From contig NC_085128.1 in the NCBI RefSeq assembly GCF_030269925.1, forward strand, positions 4,404,501 to 4,468,500: DNA of 64,000 nt, given 5' to 3'. The stretch is from Bombyx mori. Taxonomy: Eukaryota; Arthropoda; Insecta; Lepidoptera; Bombycidae. How positions within the stretch are numbered: the first letter of the stretch is position 1; each line of letters begins with the position of its first letter. The position numbers and the translations under genes were made by a program. Under the pieces are notes generated by a model, which was not told where the DNA came from, did no database searches, and saw only the letters and a list, made by a program, of their open reading frames with translations. Positions 42,070 to 53,053 of the stretch are shown here, piece after piece.

Positions 42070-43290
42070 AGAAATTCCAACGTCATATTTACTAGAAGAT
42101 CCTCCTCGTTCGCTTAACGTCAGGCAAATGATATACATGCTTGCGTGCGACGCTATTCAATACAATAAAAAAAGTTCAAAAAATACCACGTGATGGCTCT
42201 TATAATATGAAAAATACATTGCAAAATTATAGTTTTCACGATTGTTTTTTCAAATTTAGTATATGACATAGATTAAGTACAATTTACAAGACAAATGGTA
42301 TTAAATATTATAATGAGACAAAATATCTCACATTTTAAAAATATATGCTCACACTAGTAAAAATTTATCAATGAATCTGACATATGGAAGGATATTCCAC
42401 AAACTGGAGAGGATTCTCGCTTAAAACCACTTACATTAAAAGTGTTCACCATGATTACACGGAAACTTTCACGATTTTCGAAAAAAAACAAGCCACAAGC
42501 TGTATCAGTGCCATTTTAACTTCGCACTACAAACGTAAATAGACGCCATTTTTCTTTTAATCCATTCATAGCTCTTTTTCGGTGATGCCAACAATTAATC
42601 TGGCTTTCCACCAAATTCAACATGAAAACCATCAGAAATCTACGTACCTACCATTAAATTTTCCATTAAACAGAGTTCTTATTAATATAGAACAATAATT
42701 TTTTTGTTAATAAGTTTTATTAATATATGATGTTCTATTAAAAATCAATATATATCATATAATCAATACTTCTTATATAATTTATTTTAATAAATTGTCA
42801 TCATCCGAAACTAATTTCACCATAACTTTGTACGTTTATTTTGAACCAATTTAATTTTTGACGTTGATGGAAATTCTAAATTCTCGCAACATTTTCTAGT
42901 TAAGTTTAAGTCACATCGTTTAAATAATATGTATTTAGATATATTATTGTCATAAAATGTTTAAAATCCTGTAAAGTGGATTGATTTTAACCTTTTCGAT
43001 AATTTTCAACAACGCCCAAGCTACTAAAAAATCCACTAACCACTAAAAGCCATTTTTGATAACTAAGACGGGGGTCCAAATTCCGAGATTTTATGGAAAA
43101 TCCGCTAAGCTAGCAACACTGCTTTTTGTTTGTAAAATGTGCGAGAGGGACACCACCACTTAATAATCATTCTCTTTTCAGACCGTTTTTCCTTACATCT
43201 TTTGCTATTTAAAAATAAACTTTAAGCCATAGACATAAAGTATATTTTTAGTTTTTATGTCAAACGAAGTAAGCACTCCAGTTAGAATAG
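42070..43290. other. Non-coding spacer
   Basis: AT-rich, no gene recognised. Confidence 0.35.
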
Positions 43291-43300
43291 TAACTCTATG

Positions 43301-44690
43301 CTGAAGTAGGAAACCTATGGAAACATAGATTATACACGTATGGAAAAGAATCGTCAACAAAAAATTCGTGCCACTTTGACGTCATCTGGCCACAAAACAT
43401 GGCGGTTTTAGTGCTGCCCAGAAGATTTTAATGTTGGTAGGTTTTATCGATAAACGTTCTTGGCTCATTTTATCTTAAATATTGTTGAGTATGAATGTAT
43501 TTGTAGAATTTATACTTTAATAGAAAGTAAGTATATTGTTATGTGCAAAGATGATGTGATTTAGATATTATGTGAAATCTAAGACGAGTTCGTGCTTCAA
43601 ATTTGCCAAGTAAACGATATGACGATTTTTAAAATTTGCTACACTGATTTTATAAAGTTGTCGTTTGCCGCAAAACATAAAGATATGGCGTAGTACAGTG
43701 CCATCTGCCCATTTCTAGCATGCTGAATGTTATCGTATTTTGAGTACGTGTTTTTCTTAGACTATTACAATCTATTTTAATTGTTTTGCTGACTCTAAAG
43801 TCCGTAACACACTACCGCAGCGCACCTCAAGGAAGGTGCACCGCACTACCGCACCGCACGCAAATTTTTAACTTATCAAGGGACTGCCTGATAAAAAAAA
43901 ACACCTACAGAACATTTATTCGTTAATGAAATTACAAACGTCATTCCTTGTGACTTCCTCTCTAAAATTACTTAATTAATAAATATTTAACGAATTTACA
44001 ATAGTGTTTTACTCACTGCGGAATAAAACTATTTTATTTAAATAGTTCCGAAGAGATTTTGTCGGTAGCCTTTTTCCCGAAATATCTAAACAAAATGTCT
44101 AAATATGTTTTGATGACATATTTTAAAAAGGTATTTATGATTAGTGTCATGATCAATAGATTCCGACCGAAAAATGATGTCCGATATTTCGGATTCAAAT
44201 ATATTAAGTGTATAATCTATGTTTCGGATGAGGGCTCCATAATGAATTTAAATATATATAGATAATAGTTTTGGGGCATCGACTTTCTTGAGATCCTATA
44301 AAATATGTTTTAATTATTATTTTTGTATGTTCTAAGCATGATAAAATAAGAAATTTTATATAAGCTATCATATTAAATCGATATCAAAGTCAATAAATAA
44401 TGTACAACCCAAAACAGACGGCCGAACTGACGTGACAATGACATTTGGTGCGCTAAACATGGCGGATTTTCGGCCTCATTAGACGGAGACGGAGACATTG
44501 ACGTATATTCATGTTTCATTTTATGTATGCACTGAAATACTGTTATATTGTTTTCCTGCGAGTTAAAGTGCTGAGTAAGAACGAGATAGATATATGTTTA
44601 GGTGTGTGCCTTCAAAATGGGTGCTATTTATATAAGCAATTGTACGTATAGAACAATATGTCGTGTCCCTACTATATAGAGGTCTATGGT
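43301..44690. repeat. Unidentified repeat, unit 1
   Basis: About 1390 bases highly similar and in the same orientation as 44796-46090. Shared landmarks: GTGACGTCATCTGGCC-type block with ACATGGCGGTTTTAG, GCATGCTGAATGTTATCG, CACACTACCGCAGCGCACCT, AAACAGACGGCCGAACTGAC, and the right end CCCTACTATATAGAGGTCTA. Short frames inside are not conserved between units, so it looks non-coding. Family unknown to me. Confidence 0.8.
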
Positions 44691-44786
44691 AATCCTCTCA
44701 CAATGTACCTAATGTAATGTAATGTTTTATCACAGATCTAATAAAGCTATCTACTATTTTACTCTATGATTCTTGCGTAGAGTAGT

Positions 44787-46099
44787 GTTGTACATCACTG
44801 AAGTATGAAACCTATGGAAATGAAACGTCAACAAAAATTCGTGCCACTGTGACGTCATCTGGCCACAAAACATGGCGGTTTTAGTGCTGCCCAGAAGATT
44901 TTAATGTTAGTAGGTTTTATCGATAAACGTTCTTGGCTCATTTTATTTTAAATATTGTTGAGTATGAATTATTTGTAGAATTTACACTTTAATAGGAAGT
45001 AAGTATATTGTTATGTGCAAAGATGATCTGATTTAGATATTATGTGAAATCTAAAACGAGTTCCTGCTTCAAATTTGCCAAGTAAACGATATGACGATTT
45101 TTAAAATTTGCTACACTGATTTTATAAAGTTGTCGTTTGCCGCAAAACATAAAGACATGGCGTAGTATAGTTCCATCTGCCCATTTCTAGCATGCTAAAT
45201 GCTATCGTATTTTGAGTACGTGTTTTTCTTAGACTATTACAATCTATTTTAATTGTTTTGCTGACTCTAAAGTCCGTAACACACTACCGCAGCGCACCTC
45301 AAGGAAGGTGCGCCGCACCATTTGAATCACTCTCACTTGAGAGTAAACTTAACAAGGGACCGCATGATAAAAAAAAACACCTACAGAACATTTATTCATT
45401 AATTACAAACGTCATTCCTTGTGACTTCCTCTCTAAAATCACTTAATTATTAAATATTTAACGAATTTACAATACCGTTTTACTCACTGCGGATTAAAAC
45501 TATTTTATTTAAATAGTTCCGAAGAGATTTTGTCGGTAGCCTTTTTCCCGAAATATCTAAACAGAATGTCTAAATATGTTTTGATAACATATTTTAAAGC
45601 GGTATTTATGATTAGTGTCATGATCAATAGATTCCGACCGAAAAATGTTGTCGGATTTTTCGGATGAGGGCTTCTTAATGAATTTAAATATAAATAGATA
45701 ATAGTTTTAATCCTTTAAAATATGTTGTAATTATTATTTTTGTATGTTTTAAGCATGATAAAATAAGAAATTTTATATAAGCAATCATATTAAATCGATA
45801 TCAAAGTCAATAAATAATGTACAACCCAAAACAGACGGCCGAACTGACATGACAATGACATTTGGTGCGCTAAACATGGCGGATTTTCGGCCTCATTAGA
45901 CATTTACGTATATTCATGTTTCATTTTATGTACGCACTGAAATACTGTTATATTGTTTTCCTGCGAGTTAAAGTGCTAAGTAAGAACGAGATAGATATAT
46001 GTTTATGTGTGTGTCTTCAAAATGGGTGCTATTTATATAAGCAATTGTACGTATAGAGCATTATGTCGTGTCCCTACTATATAGGTCTATGTTGTACAT
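44787..46099. repeat. Unidentified repeat, unit 2, with 9-base flanking repeat
   Basis: Second unit (44796-46090), about 1295 bases. It differs from unit 1 by point changes and a few internal indels, for example a shorter block around 45650 and replaced sequence near 45310-45350. It is flanked on both sides by GTTGTACAT (44787-44795 and 46091-46099), a likely target-site duplication. No obvious terminal inverted repeat and no poly(A). Confidence 0.8.
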
Positions 46100-46269
46100 A
46101 AAAAGTTATAACAAACTAGTAATAGCAGTTACGTTTAAACGCTAACCATAGCACCCTTATCTTGGTTACCAAAGTACTCTTTAGCAAAACTAATGTCTTC
46201 TACAGTCGTCTTTATCAACTTTTGGGCATGTAAATTATTTTGTAGATAAACACGCATGTTGCTTGAAAC

Positions 46270-46645
46270 TGAATCATGACCTATGCAAGTGTAGTGTTCG
46301 CTCACGAGGCCCGCACCAAGTTGAAACTCCTTCAAGTTATTCAATCCCGTTTTTGCAGATAGCCGTCAGAGCACCATGGTTCCTAAGGAACGTGGACCTT
46401 CATGTCGAACCCGTCGCTTGCGACGAAGGGCTCGACGAGCGAATTAACCCATAGACACAGCCCACTGAGTTTCTCACCGGATCTTCTCAGTGGGTCACGT
46501 TTTCGATCCAGTGGTAGATTCTGCGAAGCACGGCTCTTGCTAGGGTTCGTGTTAGCAACGTCGTCAGGTTTGAGCCCCGTGAGCTTGGCGAATCTAAAAT
46601 AACCCCTCGAGGTTAATAGAATAGGTAGAATAAAAAAAAAAACGT
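46270..46645 (+). mobile_element. BMC1 LINE tail, internally deleted
   Basis: The ORF2 end piece (CATGACCTATGCAAGTGTAG, then TTCAATCCCGTTTTTGCAG) jumps directly to CCCGTCGCTTGCGACGAAGG and the 3' UTR. It lacks the central ~190 bases present at 56780-57470. It ends with the CCCCTCGAGGTTAATAGAAT terminus and poly(A), the same 3' subfamily as the copy at 10161-10447. Confidence 0.88.
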
Positions 46646-46666
46646 AAACTTCGCCAAATTCGTAAA

Positions 46667-46727
46667 TGAAACGGAAGTGACGTCAGCTGCGATGCCCTGC
46701 CGCCGGCCATGCCGCCAAGCCATGTTA
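46667..46727 (+). mobile_element. LTR fragment of a Ty3/gypsy-like element
   Basis: TGAAACGGAAGTGACGTCAG, then CCGGCCATGCCGCCAAGCCA, closely matches the start of the repeat at 48859 (TGTAACGGACGTGACGTCAG). It is therefore the left LTR start of the same element, cut at ATGTTA by the Harbinger-like sequence. Confidence 0.7.
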
Positions 46728-47480
46728 GAGGCTTATTACACTTGGCTGAATTTAGTCGACTGAATTCAGAAGCAAATTTAGAAGCTTCTGATTACACTGT
46801 TCTAAATTCAGTTACTGAATAAATGGTCAGTTTAAACGCGACGAAGTAAGACGTGTCGTGTGTGTAAGAGGATGGCCCCAGTATTGTCTTGACAACAACA
46901 AATTTTTTGTTTTTTTTAGTTTTATTTTGTTTTTGTTTTTTGTTTCAATTTCTCAGAATAAAAAATAATAAAACAAGAATATCCGTGAAGAAATATTTAT
47001 TGCTGTGCGGAATGTTAGCAAATATGAACATTATGAGTGATTTATAACCAGCAGACTTCAGAAATTATCTATAAATGGATACGATCTCGTTTGACCTGAT
47101 ATTAAACCTTGTGACACCGTTTATTCAAAAGCAGGATACTATCCTACGATAGTCTATTATCTATCTATTATATAACTATTACACTACGTTAGTATAAGTC
47201 CAAAAGAAAGATTGGTTGTAACATTAAGATTTCTTGCAACAGGAAATTCGTATCAAAATTTAAAATTTAGTTCTTCAATATCCCACCCCCTGATGACAAA
47301 AACTATCCCTGAAACATGTCGGGCTATTTATAAATGTCTGGCACATGAAATAAAGGCGACCGAAATTAATACTTTTTATTCGGAAGCAAAAAAACAAACT
47401 AAAACGTCCTCACACACGGAGAGCTATGGGACGACTGAATGAAACCATTAAGTAACTAAATGCGATTACACCTTCCTAAA
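46728..47480 (+). pseudogene. PIF/Harbinger transposase relic
   Basis: Begins with GAGGCTTATTACACTTGGC, resembling a Harbinger terminus, right after TTA of the broken LTR (Harbinger targets are 3-base TWA). Coding remains from about 47040: residues like FDLILNLVTPFIQKQDT, then after stops VTLRFLATGNSYQNLKFS. These are the N-terminal conserved blocks of the HARBI1/PIF nuclease family. The catalytic DDE part is missing and several stops interrupt. Dead element. Confidence 0.75.
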
Positions 47481-47494
47481 TGCGTTTCTAATTA

Positions 47495-48807
47495 GACAAT
47501 GATGTGAGCTTAGACCTGGTGAACATATTATGATACCTGTAGACGCGCTTAGTAAGCATCCTGAGGACACGGTGAACGTAAACCGTCATAAAGTTACTGA
47601 TTGATTCCGTAGTTCGATTAGTTCGATTATAAAGCAAACAAAAAAATAAAACTGCTGACTGATGATAAAGATAAATATGAACTAGTTGAAAACTCACTTT
47701 ATCGAAAAACTTTTATCGGAAACCGACTCGCGGTCCCTTCGCTAGATGGAAAATTGTACAAATGCACCGTGACGACATTGGTCACGTTGTTTTCTTAAAA
47801 TTATGGGTTTTATTAGGATATACGTGGCAGTATGTCTTTATTGTACATATGAGAAGGGTAACTATGGTAAAAAAAGAAGGCATGCTACATCCCATCTCTA
47901 AACCATCTGATACTATACGCATGGTACAGTACATAGATCACATGGGGCCTTTCTGTAAGACATCTAAAGACACCAGTACATTCTCGTAATGATAGATGCG
48001 TTATCTAAATTTGTGATAGCTAAACCAACGCGAACTATAAATTCAATCGAGACCATTCGTGCATTGAAAACTATATTAATACGGTTTGTTCAGATACCCG
48101 AATCACGTGGTGACAGACTATGGAAAGGCTTTTACGACGTACGTACTTTACGGTTTACTTACTTAAAAAAAATATATCAGAAGATGAATAGCTTAGGCAT
48201 ACGTTAAACGGTAGGTATTGCTTGCCCGCGCGCTAATTGGCCAGGTTGAATAAACTAAACAAAATTTTATGTGTTGCGGGCAACTGATCCTAGTGAAGCT
48301 TTAAATAATTTAGTGAACTCCGTCATTTGTGGCACAAACAACACAATTAACAGTGATTTAATCTTTGCGCGCTCTGGTAGGTTAACGTGTGATGTTTCCG
48401 TTCCTGGTCGCGAACCAGAAACTGTTGACGGACGGCGTAAGATAGCTACAACTAGGGTCGAACAAGCGAGTGCAAAAATGACACACAAAATTGATATGAA
48501 AAAAATGCTCATGTTTATAAGAAAAGGGATCTTGTATTGTAGAGACAGTCTCCAACTCGTTAGTAGCGCCGCTAAGATAAATACCAAATTAGAAGATTTA
48601 TACTCTGGTCCGGATGTAGTAACTAAAGTAGATGGTAACGATCGGTATCGAATTAGAAGTAAAAAGGGCTTACGAGGTTACAAAGCTTCACTGGTACCAG
48701 CAGATTCATTAAGGCCCTATAAAAGTATAGCCCATATGTCCGATAGCGCTGGCAGTTCCGATGAGCAGCTTGTAACTGAAGACCTTTTTGATTTATTAGA
48801 GAGCTAA
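47495..48807 (+). pseudogene. Ty3/gypsy-like pol relic (RNase H end, integrase)
   Basis: Fragments in several frames follow the order of a gypsy-type pol. The end of RNase H (IPVDALSKHPEDTVNVNR) is near 47530-47600. The spacer and H2C2 region (KYELVENSLYRKTF) is near 47670. A Cys/Lys-rich block lies near 47850. The integrase core start (MIDALSKFVIAKPTRTI) is at 47989. The integrase C-terminal region is 48271-48807 (KLEDLYSGPDVVTKV, DNDRYRI-like, ASLVPADSLRPY). Frameshifts and internal deletions remove the catalytic integrase centre. It is followed by an LTR. Confidence 0.8.
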
Positions 48808-48858
48808 ATGTTTTTGCGTATTCCCCATTGCGGGAGCAATTGTTGCAGGATGGCCGAA

Positions 48859-49085
48859 TGTAACGGACGTGACGTCAGCTGCCATGCTCTGCCGCCAGCC
48901 ATGCCGCCAAGCCATGTTAACACGCCCCTTTCCGCCACTGCCACTAGCCAAAGCCAACGAAGGCGGGATAGTGTTAATAAAACAAGCCATGCCAGCCATT
49001 TCTCCCCGCTTTCTGCTTTCTCGCACAAATAAAATAACTTGTCGTTACGCTGCTGGTTTTTTATTGTCGCATTATTTACAACTAA
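48859..49085 (+). mobile_element. 3' LTR of the gypsy-like relic
   Basis: Starts TGTAACGGACGTGACGTCAG directly after a purine-rich tract (GCAGGATGGCCGAA) and ends about TTATTTACA. An internal AATAAAATAAC near 49028 can serve as the poly(A) signal. Its start matches 46667-46727. Confidence 0.65.
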
Positions 49086-49277
49086 AAAAAAATTTGTTAC
49101 GTTCTGGTTTGACTCATACGATGTTACGATGAAAAATAAGTGTTTCAAAAGCCATTTATCTTAATATTAAATTGTTTTTTTTTTAAAGTGAACTTTTTCA
49201 ACGTTGTTTGTTTAAATATTGTATTGCGTATGTTTAGATGCCGTATTATACCTTTCGCTTTTTTTTCCTTCTATGCT

Positions 49278-49365
49278 GATAGCCTTGAGAGGTTATTTCA
49301 GCTCCACCCTAACATATAAGTGAGCTCACGGGGCACATACCGGAAGTGTTGCTAACACTGGACTA
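49278..49365 (-). mobile_element. BMC1 LINE 3'-end fragment
   Basis: ATAGCCTTGAGAGGTTATTT, then GTGAGCTCACGGGGC and GTGTTGCTAACACTGG match the BMC1 tail in reverse. Confidence 0.7.
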
Positions 49366-49392
49366 TTAAGATTGATACAAGAGTTTTAACTT

Positions 49393-49480
49393 CAAACCGA
49401 AATGCATTACTGCTTCGTGGCAGATTGGCAGGGTGGTGGTATCTACCCGTGTAGACTAACAAGACGACGTAGCACCAGTG
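49393..49480 (-). repeat. Bm1 SINE fragment
   Basis: CAAACCGAAATGCATTACTG, TTCGTGGCAG and GGTGGTATCTACCCG match the middle of the Bm1 body in reverse. Confidence 0.75.
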
Positions 49481-49519
49481 GAAAACAAAAAGAGTCACTT
49501 AATTATGATACATTCTTAT

Positions 49520-49632
49520 TGGTAGGCAGCGGCTTGGCTCTGCTCCTGGCATTGCTGACGTCCATGAGCGACGGCAACAACTTACCATCAGGTGGGCCGT
49601 ATGCTCGTCTGCATGCTAGGTCAATAAAAGAA
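49520..49632 (+). repeat. Retroposon 3' end, family X copy 1
   Basis: GGTAGGCAGCGGCTTGGCTC, GCTGACGTCCATGAGCGACG, ACCATCAGGTGGGCCGTATG, ending GGTCAATAAAAG. About 85-90% alike by eye to 50070-50178. The CAATAAAA end implies a retroposon 3' end. Family name unknown to me. Confidence 0.7.
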
Positions 49633-50069
49633 AAATCAAAAAAAGAAACAATAAACCAGGACACAAATGATGCATTTTTTACAAACATGAACCATAGATA
49701 ATTTTGACACACAAAAACTTGTTTTTTACCTTTTTGTCTATTTAGAATAAACAAATGCGTATTTAACTGAGAATAAACGCGGCAACTTGGAAGTTGAACG
49801 AAAGAGCAGTAAGAGAAAAATTATGCGATTTTCAAAACGATTAGTCATTCTCAGGGAACGTCGCACTCCGAAAATGCACTAGATTTTCCATTTCACCTCA
49901 CTAGTCATGACGCGATCAAATAATATGCCATGCCTACCGCTTTGAATAGTGGGATAGCATCATACAATACATCTGAGACTTGATATTATGTTTTCTTAAT
50001 TGCCTTTGTCGAAAGACGAGGTAACTGCCCGCCTAATAATGAACGGTTACGATTCCGTATTTTTACGGT

Positions 50070-50178
50070 AGGCAGAGGCTTGGTTCTGCCCCTGGCATTG
50101 CTGAAGTCCATGGGTGACGGTAACAACTCACCATCAGGAGGGCCGTATGCTCGTCTGCCTACAAGGGCAATAAAATAA
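50070..50178 (+). repeat. Retroposon 3' end, family X copy 2
   Basis: Same landmarks as 49520-49632 (GGTAGGCAGAGGCTTGGTTC, GTCCATGGGTGACGG, CATCAGGAGGGCCGTATGCT, GGGCAATAAAATAAATG). The 60 bases to its left (AACTGCCCGCCTAATAATGA) may be more of the element. Confidence 0.7.
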
Positions 50179-50179
50179 A

Positions 50180-53053
50180 TGAAATAAATCCTTAAGGGCG
50201 TCAAATATGCCAGGGACACAGCTAATTCGCTATCACTCAAGCTCAGAGGCGAAATTTACATTTTTATGACTATGTAGGTAGGTAATCAATTAGCACTATG
50301 AGGGTCGTGAGCTCGTCTCCGTAACTAATTCAATAAGAAAAATTTACGGACTAGCCCACAAGAAAAATATAAATAAAAGCAGCGTGTATATTGTTTACAA
50401 AAATTAACTTTTAATTCTTTTAAATGGCAACATTAAGTACTTAAATACTATTGTATAAAATCTTGAGTTTCGACAAACACCAACTTTTACTTACTACGTA
50501 AAACAGGATTAAAAAAATCGCAAAAGTACATACCATGCTATCTTAAAAGTAACAAAAAATAATATATATATTTTTTTTGTACTTTAGTACTTACGTTTCC
50601 GAAAGAGAAGTCTGGCAAACAATTCGCGATATTTTACAGGTTTTTTTTTCGGATTGAAAACGTGATTGTAATCTATTTGCAAATAAAGCCTACATGATTT
50701 AGTATTTGCATTAACATTTATAAAGGCGTGTCAACAACTGGTGGGACTTATTTCCTTACATTAAACAAGCCATCAAATCGCACAATTCACAATGCTGAAT
50801 TTATTTCAACATAACAAAGAACTATGCTACAATCGCACCACCATTTCGTCACTTTGTATTACCCAGTAATTCATAATCATCTACTATTTGGTGATGGACA
50901 AAAATAAGCCACCGCGGGAAGACTGGCAGATGTGAAACAATGTTATTATTTTATACAGGCAAAAAGGATAGTTTACGACAGGAAATACATTTGCCTGGAA
51001 AAAAAAACAGAAATATTAAAAAAGCAGTCACTTGCATGCGTCGCCACGCCAGAAATCGGTTTTATGGGTGACTATATAGATGTTACACATCATAAAGTAT
51101 GTATTACACACGCAGTATGTAGTGAAGCCGACACAAGAAATAAATCTCATTCACTTGCTGCCTAGTCTATAGATTTAAGTTTATCTCTTTTTAGTGTCGT
51201 TTCATTTTCAAGTTTCAAATCACAAAGGTGCCAAAGATGTATTCACATAAAAAAATAGAGCAGCGAGTTCGCATACCTATGCGTACCTAATCCGGCTGCA
51301 GAGAGGTATTCGCGAAAGCCGAAACAGACAAAACCTCGTGTCGATCACTTTTTTAAATTGCACAAAACGTATTGTATTCAAATCTAGTCGCGAAGTATCC
51401 CACTTGTATTGCGGGTTTACTAGGCTTAAACATTATTTAATTTTGTAATATCGCGCCTTTAGAATTGAAGTGGCTTAATCCAAAATTCTTGTTTTTTCAT
51501 AAACACCAAAAATGTAATTGAAGAATTGTAATTTTGTATAATAGTTTTTCGATTTTAATAGGTTTGCGCTTGATTTTAAAGAGACAGAATGAGTACCTTG
51601 CCCTTTTCTAGACTAAAAGAGACTGTTTAGTTTTATAAACTGATAGAATACATGTTTATAAGTCGTTCAAAGTATAAAACACATTTTCTTAAATTTTTAA
51701 GTTAAACCACTTCAATTCTAAGGGTGCGTTAGAGTAACACCATGGAGCAACATTTCAGGTTAATTGCCATACGTTATATTAACTAGACCAAAAGAGGAAT
51801 ACTGTAAAACTGAATTACATTTAAAATCAATATTATCCGCTGTTTAAAAATATTTAATATTTTTCACAAATTCTAAAATTAAACGCAATCTATTAGTTTT
51901 ATGGAGTATATACATTTAAATAAAAAATAAAAATAAAAATTAAGAAGGAGGAGACTGGATGAAGTTACATAATACTGGTAAAAGGACGTCTTATGAACCC
52001 GCACGGGTAGCTGCCACTAATCTGTCACATTCTGTTCCGAAACAGTAACGCATTTCGATTTGCAAGGTGGGGCACATTCGTTACACTCTTTCTCAGACTT
52101 CATCACAATGTTGCTGGCAGAATTTAAACCATTTATCGCCAGTCAAAGGCGTAGGCTCAATCAATAGTTTATACATTAATTACATAACGTTATCCGTCGT
52201 GCTCATACACCACTTTGGATTTAGCATTGTGGCAAATGAGCATTTGAATTTTTATCGATAGCCATTAAGTGTTATCTTCTAATGAATCCCTGCGCCAAGA
52301 GTACCTGGACGTGATAACTGTGTACCGACTAAGAAACCAGAAATTGTCAACAGTGTGAACCAATAATATAGTACGGGCGGAATTACAACAAAGCGCCGTA
52401 GCACTGACATTTAATAGTTTTTTTTAAACACAATTGGCACAAAATTGAGATCCTTTTTGTTTTTATAGCCATTGATAAAGATAGATGTATCCACTGGTTT
52501 TCAGCGGTTACACGAGCCTGTATATTATTATACCACAAAATCATGTAGCGTGTATTAACTTATAGTTACTGTTGTATCTGCACCAGTATTCTAACTACTA
52601 CGGCATATTTATAGTATCTTCGGTATGAGTACACCGTGCGTCTTACTTATTAACGCGCAGACGTTTTTTTTAAGTACCTATTATAATTTATCATACATAT
52701 AGCTCATTAAGCCAAAGATGTCAATGAGGATTGTGGCTTATTTAAATTACTATTAGGCTATTGAGTTACTGTTACATTCGATTGAAAATAAACTTTAACA
52801 ACTAAGCTCCACGAGATTTCATATTGTCAATCGAGTAATTTACGCAATAATTATTGTCACAACAATAGTATAGTTCTTACAATTTTCAAAATAACATATG
52901 TGTCACCGTTACAGCACACAACTGCTATTAAACAATTGGTAATAAAAAAAATACTATGCACTAAACAAGTATTAAAAATAATACTGCTCATTTGTAAAAA
53001 AGGAACGCATTAAATCGGTTTCGCTTATTATTAATAATATTACATCTAAACAT
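50180..53053. other. Non-coding, one Bm1 fragment
   Basis: AT-rich with no supported gene. A diverged plus-strand Bm1 fragment lies at about 51975-52085 (CTGGTAAAAGGACGTCTTAT, GAACCCGCACGGGTAG, AACGCATTTCGATTTGCAAG). The right end should hold the 3' UTR of the minus-strand Dispatched gene. Confidence 0.45.

Noticed and set aside
48271..48807. A 178-residue host gene
   Set aside because: It matches the integrase C-terminal region of a gypsy-type pol, next to an LTR and with broken upstream frames.
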